From NCBI RefSeq assembly GCF_947503125.1, contig NZ_CANNCR010000002.1:1-64000 (forward strand): a DNA stretch of 64,000 nucleotides. Reading direction: 5' to 3'. Positions 1 to 8,911 of this stretch are shown here, piece after piece. Both the position numbers and the translations under genes were made by a program. Positions within the stretch are counted from its first letter, which is position 1; each line of letters starts with the position of its first letter. The notes under the pieces are model-generated. The model was not told the origin of the DNA. It searched no databases and worked only from the letters and a program-made list of their open reading frames with translations. The stretch is from an uncultured Metabacillus sp. (lineage in GTDB: Bacteria; Bacillota; Bacilli; Bacillales; Bacillaceae).

Positions 1-177
1 TGGCAAGTTTTTTGCATTTAAAGCCCTTAAATTCAAAGATTATTAACTTTTTTAATATAAAAGTTTTTACAATACGATGATAAATAGCGGGGTATATCTA
101 TTAAAGATCCAATAATTAAGTATGGTATGTCCAATTTCACAAGAAGAACAGTGGTTATATATACTATTCATTTACCA

Positions 178-191
178 TAAAAGCGTTTACA
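178..191. promoter_or_regulatory. cre-like site (CcpA operator candidate)
   Basis: The reverse strand reads TGTAAACGCTTTTA, which fits the Bacillus cre consensus TGWAANCGNTNWCA at all but one position (T for C near the end). It lies about 200 bases before the binding-protein gene, as expected for catabolite repression of a sugar transporter. CcpA control is inferred. Confidence 0.55.
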
Positions 192-216
192 AAAAAGTGT
201 TATCTAGTCAAAAAAG

Positions 217-246
217 TTGAAATTCACACTGCAAATTCAGTATTAC
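217..246 (+). promoter_or_regulatory. Possible sigma-A promoter of the first transporter operon
   Basis: TTGAAA and TATTAC are separated by 18 bases, just downstream of the cre-like site. The -10 box is weak. It is the best pair I see before the binding-protein gene. Confidence 0.3.
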
Positions 247-384
247 CAATGGTTTTTTAGAAGGCAAAAAATGATAATTGTTAGAAAAATCGATTTGAAT
301 TATGGTAAAGACAGAGATCATCCCGCTCACAGCAGTGACGTTTGATTCCCAATAAAAATTTTAATACAGGGGGCTGAATTTTAA

Positions 385-1911
385 ATGGGAAAAAGTAAAA
401 AAGAAATAAGAAAGAGAATTGTCCTTCCATTACTTTCAACAATGTTGATTTCATCATCATTAGTTGCATGCAGCGATGCAGAAACATCTAGTAAAGAATC
501 CGGAAAAAGCGAATCAGATAATACGATATCAATTATGACGACGGCTTATACGCCAGAACCTCCTAGTGAAGATAGTCCAGTATTTAAAGAGCTTGAAAAA
601 TTTATGGAAACGGATATTAAAGTGAATTGGGTTCTTAATAGCTCGTATTCAGACAAATTAAATATTACACTAGCATCTGGTGATCTACCGGATATTATGA
701 TGATTCCTTCAAAATTACCTAGTTTCATAAGTGCGGTTAAAGACGGTGCTTTTTGGGAGCTTGGACCTTACCTAAAGGATTATCCTAATCTAAGTCAAGC
801 AAATGAAATTACGTTAAATAATAGCTCCATAGGCGGTAAGATTTATGGAATCTATCGCAGTCGTCCTTTGGGAAGAAACGGGATAACATTTAGAAAAGAT
901 TGGTTAGAAAATGTCGGGTTGCAAACACCGAAAACAATTGATGATTTTTACAACGTTTTGAAAGCGTTCACAGAAAAAGACCCAGATGGAAATGGAAAAG
1001 ATGATACCTATGGAATGGTTGTTTCAAAATACACAGGTCCGTGGGATATTATGCAAACATGGTTTGGAGCTCCAAATAAGTGGGGCGAGGATGAAGAAGG
1101 AAACTTGCAGCCTGATTTTATGACAGAAGAATATTTTAATGCACTAAAATTCTTTAAAAAACTTTATGATGAGGGATTAATTAATGAAGATTTTGCGGTC
1201 ATGGATCCGCAAAAATGGGGTGACCCGCTACTGAATGGACAAGCAGGTGTTATTGTCGATGTAGTCGACCGTGCTCATCGTGCTGAAGAAGACATGCTGG
1301 CTGCAAACCCTAATTTAAAAGAGCCAATCGATGTAATAGGTGCAGTGGAAGGGCCGACTGGTCTGCATAACCTGCCTACCTCTGGATATTCTGGTATGCT
1401 TGCCATTCCTAAATCCAGCGTAAAAACAGAAGAAGAGCTGAAAAAAGTTTTAGCGTTTATTGATAAGTTAAGTGAAGAGGAGGCTCAAACTTTAGCCTAC
1501 AATGGCTTAGAAGGACGTCATTATGAAATGAAAGATGGCAATTTAGTCAACCTTACGAAAAATAATGAAGCTCTTATTAATGAGTTCACAGACCTTAACC
1601 AATTCCAGACTGGAATACCAGAGAACCGGTTTATTCAAGAAGAACAAACACCGTTATTATTAAAGGAAGAACAAGTTAAAAAAGAAAATGAAGAAATCGT
1701 TGTTCCAAACCCTGCTGAAGCCCTAGTTTCTGAGGTTTATGCTCAAAAAGGTCAGCAATTAGACAATATTATTAATGATGCACGAATTAAATTTATCGTC
1801 GGTCAGATTGATGAAACAGGCTTTAAGGATGCTATCAAATTATGGCGCAGTACTGGTGGAGAAGATTATATTGAAGAAATCAATAAATTATACAAAGAGG
1901 CAAACAAATAA
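385..1911 (+). CDS. Extracellular solute-binding lipoprotein of a sugar ABC transporter (LplA-like)
   Basis: Captures an oligosaccharide outside the cell and delivers it to the two permeases encoded directly downstream. The 508-residue product begins with a basic segment, a hydrophobic core and a lipobox SLVAC, so Cys29 should be lipidated. The rest has the family 1 binding-protein look, including an acidic Asp-rich loop (DPDGNGKDDT) that is common in this large Lpl/YtcQ subfamily and probably binds calcium. The ATG follows a G-rich ribosome site. A hairpin after the stop (1918-1953) separates it from the permease genes and may raise its yield relative to them. The substrate is inferred from the neighbours to be a pectic oligosaccharide. 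Confidence 0.9.
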   Translation: MGKSKKEIRKRIVLPLLSTMLISSSLVACSDAETSSKESGKSESDNTISIMTTAYTPEPPSEDSPVFKELEKFMETDIKVNWVLNSSYSDKLNITLASGDLPDIMMIPSKLPSFISAVKDGAFWELGPYLKDYPNLSQANEITLNNSSIGGKIYGIYRSRPLGRNGITFRKDWLENVGLQTPKTIDDFYNVLKAFTEKDPDGNGKDDTYGMVVSKYTGPWDIMQTWFGAPNKWGEDEEGNLQPDFMTEEYFNALKFFKKLYDEGLINEDFAVMDPQKWGDPLLNGQAGVIVDVVDRAHRAEEDMLAANPNLKEPIDVIGAVEGPTGLHNLPTSGYSGMLAIPKSSVKTEEELKKVLAFIDKLSEEEAQTLAYNGLEGRHYEMKDGNLVNLTKNNEALINEFTDLNQFQTGIPENRFIQEEQTPLLLKEEQVKKENEEIVVPNPAEALVSEVYAQKGQQLDNIINDARIKFIVGQIDETGFKDAIKLWRSTGGEDYIEEINKLYKEANK

Positions 1912-1917
1912 TTCGAA

Positions 1918-1953
1918 AAGTCAGGAGGTGCATAGCTCACCTCCTAACTTTTA
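1918..1953 (+). terminator. Hairpin between binding-protein and permease genes
   Basis: AGGAGGTG and CACCTCCT form a strong stem flanked by AAGT/ACTT, followed by CTTTTAAT. The T-run is short, so partial read-through or 3'-end protection of the binding-protein mRNA is likely. Confidence 0.6.
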
Positions 1954-1984
1954 ATCGTACATCATAGGAAGGAAGGGAGAGACA

Positions 1985-2968
1985 GTGGCATTTCTTAAAA
2001 CACAAAATGTCAACCAAGAGTACAATCACTCAGCAAATATAGTCAGTGAGAAACAAACGACAACGATTACAAAGCTGCAGAGATTAAAGAGAGATCGATG
2101 GTTATATCTCTTATTAATTCCAGGAATTCTCTATTTTTTGATCTTTAAATATGTGCCAATGTGGGGAGTTGTCATTGCTTTCCAAGATTATTCGCCATTC
2201 AAAGGTGTGGTTGGCAGTGAATGGGTAGGTTTTGAAAATTTTAAAGACTTTTTCCAAAACCCCGATTTTTTTAGATTATTACGAAATACATTCATTTTAG
2301 CGGCATTAGACCTGGTCTTCTTTTTTCCCGCACCAATCATCCTTTCACTTCTTTTAAACGAATTACGGATTAATTCTTATAAAAGAACGATTCAAACCTT
2401 TATATACGTGCCCCATTTCATGTCATGGGTAATCGTTGCAAGTATCACGTATATTTTCTTTACAACAAGCGGTGGGGTGATGAATGAAATTGTTTCTTAT
2501 TTTTATGGAAAGGAAATCAACTTTTTATCATCACCTGAGTGGTTTCGCCCGCTCATAATGGGACAAATTATTTGGAAAGAAACAGGCTGGGGCACGGTTA
2601 TTTTCTTAGCCGCTCTAGCAACTGTTGATCAAGAACAGTATGAAGCAGCAATCGTAGACGGAGCAGGTCGTTTCCGAAGATTGTGGCATGTTACGCTGCC
2701 AGCTGTAAGAAGTACAATTATCGTTTTACTCATTTTGCGGCTTGGAAACTTCCTGGATACAGGCTTTCAACAAATTTTCTTAATGTCGAATTCATTAAAC
2801 CGCAGTGTGGCAGATGTATTTGATACCTATGTCTACTTTGTAGGGATTACACAAGGTGCATATAGTTATAGTACAGCAGTGGGCTTGTTTAAATCAGTCG
2901 TCGGCATCATTCTTGTTTTAGGTGCGAACAAGCTGGCGAAGAAAATGGGACAAGACGGGATCTTTTAA
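1985..2968 (+). CDS. Sugar ABC transporter permease (LplB family)
   Basis: First membrane subunit of the importer. The 327-residue protein has a charged N-terminus of about 50 residues, then about six membrane segments. The cytoplasmic EAA loop (EAAIVDGAGRFRRLWHVTLP) is intact and docks the ATPase. The GTG start sits after GGAAGGAAGGG. No ATPase gene is nearby; in Bacillus such importers share the ATPase MsmX encoded elsewhere, which I assume here. It pairs with the permease gene that begins 31 bases downstream. Confidence 0.92.
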   Translation: MAFLKTQNVNQEYNHSANIVSEKQTTTITKLQRLKRDRWLYLLLIPGILYFLIFKYVPMWGVVIAFQDYSPFKGVVGSEWVGFENFKDFFQNPDFFRLLRNTFILAALDLVFFFPAPIILSLLLNELRINSYKRTIQTFIYVPHFMSWVIVASITYIFFTTSGGVMNEIVSYFYGKEINFLSSPEWFRPLIMGQIIWKETGWGTVIFLAALATVDQEQYEAAIVDGAGRFRRLWHVTLPAVRSTIIVLLILRLGNFLDTGFQQIFLMSNSLNRSVADVFDTYVYFVGITQGAYSYSTAVGLFKSVVGIILVLGANKLAKKMGQDGIF

Positions 2969-2999
2969 TTGGTTTTAATTTTAGAGGAGGTGTTTGCAA

Positions 3000-3890
3000 A
3001 TGGCAATGCCAAAAATGCACAATACTCCAGCAGGTCGAGTATTTGATGTATTCAACTTTATTTTTTTAGGAATCATCGGATTGCTGATGGTTTGTCCATT
3101 CCTATATGTGATTGCTGGATCATTTGCTACAGAAGCAGAGTTAACGAGAAGAAGCTTTTTTATCATTCCAGAAACATTTTCACTGGAATCCTATAAATAT
3201 ATTTTTTCAACAGCTACATTTACCCGAAGCATATTAGTATCCATTGGTGTAACAGTTGTCGGAACACTTGTATGTCTCTTTTTTACCTTTACGATGGCTT
3301 ATCCGCTATCTAGAAAACATTTAATGGGACGCAGTACCATAATGAATCTCATTGTATTTTCAATGTTATTTAGCGGAGGAATGATTCCTACTTATCTAGT
3401 TGTGAAATCATTAGGATTATTGGATTCTTATTGGGCTTTGATTTTGCCTGCAGCGATTAATCCATTTAATTTAATTATTGTAAAAACGTTCTTTCAAAAT
3501 ATCCCTGCAGAATTAGAGGAGTCAGCTAAAATTGATGGCTGTACGGAGTTTGGGATCTTCTGGAGAATTATGCTCCCGCTGTCAAAACCTGTGCTTGCAA
3601 CCTTTACACTCTTTTATGCGGTCGCGATTTGGAATGATTTCTTTAGTGCATTATTATACATCAATGACAATACGAAATGGCCAGTTCAAGTATTGCTTCA
3701 GCAAATCATTCTCCTTTCCCAATCGATGTTGAGCGATCCAGCCTCAATGGGTGCAGAATATGTTGAACCACCAGAGCAATCATTGAAACTTGCCGTCGTT
3801 GTCGTAGCAACATTACCGATTTTAATCGTCTATCCTTTCCTCCAAAAGCATTTTGCCAAAGGCATGTTATTAGGTTCAGTAAAAGGTTAG
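3000..3890 (+). CDS. Carbohydrate ABC transporter permease (LplC/YtcP family)
   Basis: Second membrane subunit of the importer, 296 residues, with about six membrane helices and the EAA loop EESAKIDGCTEFGIFWRIMLP. I chose the ATG at 3000 because AGAGGAGGTG ends 8-9 bases before it; the in-frame TTG at 2994 is too close to that site. A terminator at 3899-3938 ends the three-gene operon. Confidence 0.92.
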   Translation: MAMPKMHNTPAGRVFDVFNFIFLGIIGLLMVCPFLYVIAGSFATEAELTRRSFFIIPETFSLESYKYIFSTATFTRSILVSIGVTVVGTLVCLFFTFTMAYPLSRKHLMGRSTIMNLIVFSMLFSGGMIPTYLVVKSLGLLDSYWALILPAAINPFNLIIVKTFFQNIPAELEESAKIDGCTEFGIFWRIMLPLSKPVLATFTLFYAVAIWNDFFSALLYINDNTKWPVQVLLQQIILLSQSMLSDPASMGAEYVEPPEQSLKLAVVVVATLPILIVYPFLQKHFAKGMLLGSVKG

Positions 3891-3898
3891 TTTTATAG

Positions 3899-3938
3899 AA
3901 GGGCAATTTATTGAATAAAACAGTAAATTGTCCTTTTT
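3899..3938 (+). terminator. Terminator of the first transporter operon
   Basis: AAGGGCAATTTA pairs with TAAATTGTCCTT around a 13-base loop and ends in TTTTT, right after the permease stop codon. Confidence 0.8.
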
Positions 3939-4077
3939 ACATGAAAAAGAAATTAGTTTTTGCCGATTTTCATAAACCGCTTTCTTTTATTGTTTGAATT
4001 ATGCAATAATAGAAGTGATAATTTTTGTTTTATGTTTGAATAGGGGGGATTTTATTGGGATAAAGAATAAAGGCATT

Positions 4078-6402
4078 ATGTTAAAAAAAGTGAATTGGAA
4101 CGGAAATCATTTTCGGAAAAATTTTATTCTCATTTTGCTTATAGCCAGTATTCCAGGGTTAATTACGGGAATTCTTATTTACTGGCTTGCTGTTGGCGCT
4201 GTTGAGGACGAACTACGTAAACTTCATGAGGAGCAAATTGAGCAAAGGGCAAAAAATATTGATGAACAATTCAGGAATTTGGAATATTCCGCATCACGAT
4301 GGGCGATTGAACCTCGCTTTGGTGAATCATTAAGAAGTATGGATTTTGTTAAACACTTTACAGAGTCATATGATCTTTCAAAAACACTTGTGCGTTTACA
4401 AGAAACACATCCTCTTATTAAAAATGTTGCCCTTTATATAGAGGGAGATAAGAATGTCTTGTTTAATACGGAGTATCATTCTTTAAACAAACAGGAAGTC
4501 AGTCTTTTTCACAAAACATTAGAGGGGAAAAGTCTTTACTGGGGGCCTTATCCTGGAAAAAGCCGAAATGGATCAAGTCTAGCTCTTATTCATACCATAC
4601 CTGCAGGTAGTAAACATCCATTTGGCTCTATTATTATCTCTCTTAATCAAAATCATGCACTTGAAATTTTGAAAACGCTGACACCATACGGGAAAGGCGC
4701 AACATTCATTTTGAATCAGGATAATCAGTTGATATTGTCGGCAAACAATACAAATGATGAATCTTTTGTAAACGCTTTAAAAAATAAGGTTGCTAAACTG
4801 GATGTGGGTAAGGAATCATTTCAATTTACCTTTGATCATCAAATCTATTCTGTTTCTGTCGGTCAATTATCAAGAGTTGATTCTAATTGGACATATGTAT
4901 CAGCCGCACCAATGTCGTCCATTACAGCACCTCTTGTTATTGTTTCAAGAATCATATTAGTGATTAGCGCATCCGCTCTTATTTTAGCTATTATTATGTC
5001 ATTGTTTGCATCCTATCGGATTTATTCACCTATTAGAAAGTTAATGGGTAAATTGATGAACGAATCTACTGAAAAATGGAAGCCGACTGGTACAGATGAA
5101 TTCTTGCTGATTGAGCAACAATGGGAAGAATTATCACAAAAAAGCAATTTATTACAACACCGTCTTTCCGAACAGGTAACAGAAATTAAGAATAGTTTCG
5201 TGCTTCAGCTTGTACAAGGGTATTTTTTTCATTATAAAGAAGAAGATTTAGCAAAAAGGATGAAAGGATATGGTTGGATCATTGAAAACCATCATTATAT
5301 TGCAATTGATGTGAATCTGACAGGTCTATTAGATTCAAAAGACCGTTTTTCAAATAATGATGAAAGTCTTGTAACCTTCTTAACCGCAAATATAATGGAG
5401 GAAATCGCCAATGAGATGTTTACACAATACAATGTGATGAAATTCTCAGATTTATCTGTTGGTGTTTTAATTCTGTATCCATCAGGCTCTTCAATAAGGG
5501 AGGATATTCTTCAATTTGCGAGTAAAGTAACGGATGCTGTTAATGACATTATCAACCTGCAGGTTCTTGTCACCATTAGCGAACCGACAAATAAAATCAA
5601 GGAAATCCATCATATTTTTGAAGAAATGGATAAGTGGAAACGTCTTCGAATCTTTGAAAATAAAAATCAAATCATTGATATCCAGGAGATTGGATCATTG
5701 AATGATATCAATAGTTTCCGTTATCCTTTTACGGTTGAAAAGGAAATTATTCAAGCAATCAGAATGGGGCAAATAGATGGAATTGAGATGTTAGTTCATC
5801 AGTTTTTAGAGGAAATAGCAGAAAAAAATGGGATGAATGAGGTGAATATTCAACAGGGTGTAAGGCAATTGTACAGCAGTATCCAGCATGAAATTTTGCA
5901 TGCAGGTATCCATCCGCATGATTTGTTTAACGGCAAAGATATGTTTGAAGAGCTTTCCCAGATCCACACAATCGAAAGGTTTACAAAATGGTTTATTAAC
6001 TCGATTATTCTGCCATTTAACCAAAGACTTGAAGGCAGGATGAATATGGAATTAAAGCGAATCGTTGAAAAAGTGGTTTGTATGATTCAGGAAAATTATA
6101 TGAACGATATTTCGTTAGATAGCTGTGCAGAAGAAGCAGGAACGAACCCTTACTCGCTCAGCAAAGCATTTAAACAAATTGTAGGAATAAATTTCATTGA
6201 TTATTTAACAGAATTACGAATCCAAAAAGCGAAGGAACTTCTTTTGCATTCAACGATGAAGATAAATGATATTGCTGAAAGCGTAGGATATCGCCACAGC
6301 TATTTTAATCGAATCTTTAAGAAACAAATGGGCATACCGCCAAGCCAATATCGGAAATTGCATCAAGATCGTGATTTAGTGGATATTGAAAAGGATGGAT
6401 AA
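4078..6402 (+). CDS. Membrane-anchored AraC-family regulator with extracellular sensor domain (YesN/YtdP type)
   Basis: Probably senses an extracellular sugar or its binding protein and activates nearby transport and degradation genes. The 774-residue product has an N-terminal membrane helix, an extracytoplasmic Cache-like region of about 240 residues, a second helix near residue 295, a linker, a middle region, and a C-terminal AraC DNA-binding domain of about 100 residues with two helix-turn-helix units (SLDSCAEEAGTNPYSLSKAF, then INDIAESVGYRHSYFNRIFKK). I prefer ATG 4078, preceded by AAAGG. A stronger G-rich site at 4042-4047 points instead to an ATT codon at 4054 in the same frame. It stands alone between the transporter operon and the deacetylase gene. 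Confidence 0.85.
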   Translation: MLKKVNWNGNHFRKNFILILLIASIPGLITGILIYWLAVGAVEDELRKLHEEQIEQRAKNIDEQFRNLEYSASRWAIEPRFGESLRSMDFVKHFTESYDLSKTLVRLQETHPLIKNVALYIEGDKNVLFNTEYHSLNKQEVSLFHKTLEGKSLYWGPYPGKSRNGSSLALIHTIPAGSKHPFGSIIISLNQNHALEILKTLTPYGKGATFILNQDNQLILSANNTNDESFVNALKNKVAKLDVGKESFQFTFDHQIYSVSVGQLSRVDSNWTYVSAAPMSSITAPLVIVSRIILVISASALILAIIMSLFASYRIYSPIRKLMGKLMNESTEKWKPTGTDEFLLIEQQWEELSQKSNLLQHRLSEQVTEIKNSFVLQLVQGYFFHYKEEDLAKRMKGYGWIIENHHYIAIDVNLTGLLDSKDRFSNNDESLVTFLTANIMEEIANEMFTQYNVMKFSDLSVGVLILYPSGSSIREDILQFASKVTDAVNDIINLQVLVTISEPTNKIKEIHHIFEEMDKWKRLRIFENKNQIIDIQEIGSLNDINSFRYPFTVEKEIIQAIRMGQIDGIEMLVHQFLEEIAEKNGMNEVNIQQGVRQLYSSIQHEILHAGIHPHDLFNGKDMFEELSQIHTIERFTKWFINSIILPFNQRLEGRMNMELKRIVEKVVCMIQENYMNDISLDSCAEEAGTNPYSLSKAFKQIVGINFIDYLTELRIQKAKELLLHSTMKINDIAESVGYRHSYFNRIFKKQMGIPPSQYRKLHQDRDLVDIEKDG

Positions 6403-6493
6403 TTTTAATTGCCATCGAGCTAATGGTTCTGATGAAGGCAGCTTATCATAAATTTCACGTACATGAGGCGATAAAAAAGGAGAGATTGATAGA

Positions 6494-7306
6494 ATGCCAA
6501 AAGTAATGTTAGCGTTTCCTGAAGGTAAACATAAAGTTGTAACATTAAGCTATGATGATGGAAAAGCAGCTGATAGGAGATTAGTAGACATCTTCAATCA
6601 GTATGGAATAAAAGGAACATTCCATATTAATTCCGGGCTATTAGGTGTTGGAGATCGCATCTCACTCGAGGAAATAAAAGAGCTGTATGACGGACATGAA
6701 GTCTCTGCCCACACAGTCACACATCCAACCATTGCGAGGTCGCCAAAAGAACAGCTGGTTGAAGAAATAATCGAAGATCGTAAAGGGTTAGAAAGAATAG
6801 TAGGATATCCCGTTAGAGGAATGTCCTACCCAAATGGTTCATATAATCGTCAAATTAAAGAGATACTTCCATTTCTAGGAATAGAGTATGGAAGAACGGT
6901 TCATTCCACTGGCGATTTTTCAATCCCTCATGATTTTTATGAATGGAAGCCAACATGCCATCATAATAAAGATTTAATGAAGCTTACTGAAACCTTTATC
7001 AACCTTCATAAACAGCAATATCTATATATGTTGTATGTATGGGGACATAGTTATGAGTTTGATCTTGACCAAAATTGGGAGCTTATCGAACGTTTTTGCC
7101 AAGTGGTTGGTAATAGAGAGGATATATGGTATGCAACAAATATTGAAATTGTGGATTATCTGAAGGCATTTCAAAACCTGAAATTTTCTGCAGACAGCCA
7201 CTTTGTTTATAATCCTCATGCATTACCTGTCTGGCTAAATGTTGATGATAACATTATTATGGTGCCTGGCGGGTGTCAAGTGTCATTAGTGATTGATAAG
7301 AAGTAA
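6494..7306 (+). CDS. Polysaccharide deacetylase (NodB fold, CE4-like)
   Basis: Likely removes acetyl groups from a sugar substrate. The 270-residue protein has no signal peptide, so it should act on imported oligosaccharides in the cytoplasm. The NodB pattern is visible: SYDDG near residues 19-23 supplies the metal and catalytic aspartates, and HTVTH (His73, His77) the metal histidines. GMSYPNG follows, in place of the more usual RxPYG motif. The ATG follows AAGGAGAG. Its place between the regulator and the YesL-like gene suggests a role in pectic oligosaccharide processing; the exact substrate is not evident. Confidence 0.85.
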   Translation: MPKVMLAFPEGKHKVVTLSYDDGKAADRRLVDIFNQYGIKGTFHINSGLLGVGDRISLEEIKELYDGHEVSAHTVTHPTIARSPKEQLVEEIIEDRKGLERIVGYPVRGMSYPNGSYNRQIKEILPFLGIEYGRTVHSTGDFSIPHDFYEWKPTCHHNKDLMKLTETFINLHKQQYLYMLYVWGHSYEFDLDQNWELIERFCQVVGNREDIWYATNIEIVDYLKAFQNLKFSADSHFVYNPHALPVWLNVDDNIIMVPGGCQVSLVIDKK

Positions 7307-7339
7307 TTGGAACGATAAAAGGTTAAGGAGGAGATAGGA

Positions 7340-7975
7340 ATGCAAATGAATGGGCTAGCAGGAGGCTTTTATAAAATATCCGAATGGATTATGAAACTTG
7401 CATATGTAAATTTATTATGGCTGTTATTTTCACTTGTTGGGTTAATCGTATTTGGATTTTTCCCTGCATCCGCGGCAATGCTTGCAGTTATTCGAAAGCT
7501 GATTATAGGAGATACGGATATTCCTGTGTTTAAAACATTTTTTACCACATATAAGAAAGAATTTGTAAAAAGTAATATGATCGGGATCTTGATGTTTGTT
7601 GTTGGATATATTTTATATTTTGACCTTACGATTGTGAGGGAAGCATCAGGAGTGATTAGGCTGCTGTACTTTCCATTATTAATGATCTTTTTAGGGTATG
7701 TGTTAACCTCTTTTTATGTTTTTCCAGTTTTTGTTCATTATGAAACGAAGATATTTCATGTACTCAAAAATTCGTTTCTAATTATGATTTTACACCCCTT
7801 ATCAACGATCATGATGGTGGTAGGAGCGATTGCCATTTATTTTTTAATGATCACTATACCAGGATTAATTCCAATCTTTTGCGGAAGCCTCTTCGCATTT
7901 GTAATCATGTGGTCTTCACTTCTTGCTTTTTCAAAAATTGAAAAAAAGCAAGAAGCGATCGCTCTCCAAAAGTAG
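7340..7975 (+). CDS. YesL-like DUF624 membrane protein
   Basis: A 211-residue integral membrane protein with about five hydrophobic helices and a short charged tail. The start MNGLAGGFYKISEWIMKLAYVN is typical of the YesL/YteU (DUF624) family, which in Bacillus lies inside rhamnogalacturonan clusters; its biochemical role is unknown and an accessory role in transport is often assumed. AAGGAGG precedes the ATG. It is 33 bases after the deacetylase gene, so the two are probably cotranscribed, and a strong terminator follows. Confidence 0.85.
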   Translation: MQMNGLAGGFYKISEWIMKLAYVNLLWLLFSLVGLIVFGFFPASAAMLAVIRKLIIGDTDIPVFKTFFTTYKKEFVKSNMIGILMFVVGYILYFDLTIVREASGVIRLLYFPLLMIFLGYVLTSFYVFPVFVHYETKIFHVLKNSFLIMILHPLSTIMMVVGAIAIYFLMITIPGLIPIFCGSLFAFVIMWSSLLAFSKIEKKQEAIALQK

Positions 7976-7980
7976 TCATA

Positions 7981-8015
7981 AAGGCTGTCTCAAATCTAAA
8001 GAGACAGCCTTTTTT
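7981..8015 (+). terminator. Terminator after the DUF624 gene
   Basis: AAGGCTGTCTC pairs perfectly with GAGACAGCCTT around a 9-base loop, followed by TTTT. It belongs to a family of CTGTCTC-core terminators seen several times in this window. Confidence 0.9.
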
Positions 8016-8143
8016 CCCCTCAACAAAAGATTCTCGGTTTACAAAAAAGTGCAAATTGATAAGAAAACGGTTATGCAAAAAAGTGAGCTTGTTTGTAAGA
8101 CAGCATTCAGTTAAGTTAAAAAGGAATCTTTCATTTAATAACT

Positions 8144-8884
8144 GAATCGATGCCGTCATCAACGAACTTTGCAATTTGGTGGGATGGCGACTTATCAAGA
8201 GAGCTCCTAGACCATCATTGGGATGCAACGAAAGGCTATGGAACAGGAAAAATTGATAAATGGGATTATGAAACGAACACGACTATTAATCTATTAACAG
8301 CAGAAGACACAGCCTCTAATAACTCGACGAAAGGAAATCCAAGCTTGCAGGCAGATCTAGTTGGCGACTGGCGTGAAGAAGCAATCTGGAGATCAGCAGA
8401 TAGCAGTGAGCTTCGTATTTTTACGACAACAGATGTAACGGATAAACGCATCTATACACTAATGCATGACCGGGTGTATCGATTAGGTGTTGCTTGGCAA
8501 AATGTCGCTTATAATCAACCGCCACATACAAGCTTCTATCTCGGTAATAACATGGCTAAACCAGTCTTTCCAGATATGTATGTCGTTGCAAACGCAAGTA
8601 TTAAGATGTCACCACATGTTATTCATGTAAAAAATAATGGCGGTGAATACCGTGTAACAGGGAAAGTGACACTACCTTTTAAACAAAGACTTTCAGGAGT
8701 ACAAATGAAGGTTAATGGAAAGCAGATAGCGGGAGAGGTTCAAGGAAACATTGTTAAGTTTGAACAACAAGATATTTTAAACATACTTGATGGCGAGTTG
8801 GGCGAAATTGAAGTAACTGTCTCAGGTACATTAGAAAATGGGTATTGCTTCTCAGGTCAAGATACAATGACATTCATAAAATAG
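8144..8884 (+). pseudogene. 3' remnant of a rhamnogalacturonan lyase (PL11, YesW/YesX-like)
   Basis: The reading frame encodes only the last part of a PL11 lyase: the IWWDGDLSRELLDH segment, then KIDKWDY, LVGDWREEAIWR and LRIFTTTD, all hallmarks of the C-terminal blades of the YesW beta-propeller, followed by about 90 residues of a beta-rich C-terminal domain. Full-length enzymes have about 600 residues, so roughly 400 N-terminal residues, including the signal peptide, are missing. The ATG at 8150 has no ribosome site, and an upstream terminator ends just 130 bases away. The frame itself is intact to the stop, so the deletion may be recent. The acetylesterase gene starts 28 bases downstream. 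Confidence 0.8.
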
Positions 8885-8911
8885 GAGACTTTTGTGAGGG
8901 AGGAACAAGCG

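Larger units (their letters stand above)
1..384. other. Leader region upstream of the first transporter operon
   Basis: I see no gene here. The stretch is AT-rich and holds a cre-like box at 178-191, a weak promoter-like pair at 217-246 and the ribosome site (GGGGG near 368-373) of the binding-protein gene. The minus-strand frame across 281-487 overlaps the next gene and has no ribosome site, so I treat it as noise. Confidence 0.6.

Noticed and set aside
7905-8228. 107-codon minus-strand frame over the end of the DUF624 gene and the PL11 remnant
   Set aside because: It spans a strong terminator and parts of two recognisable plus-strand coding regions.
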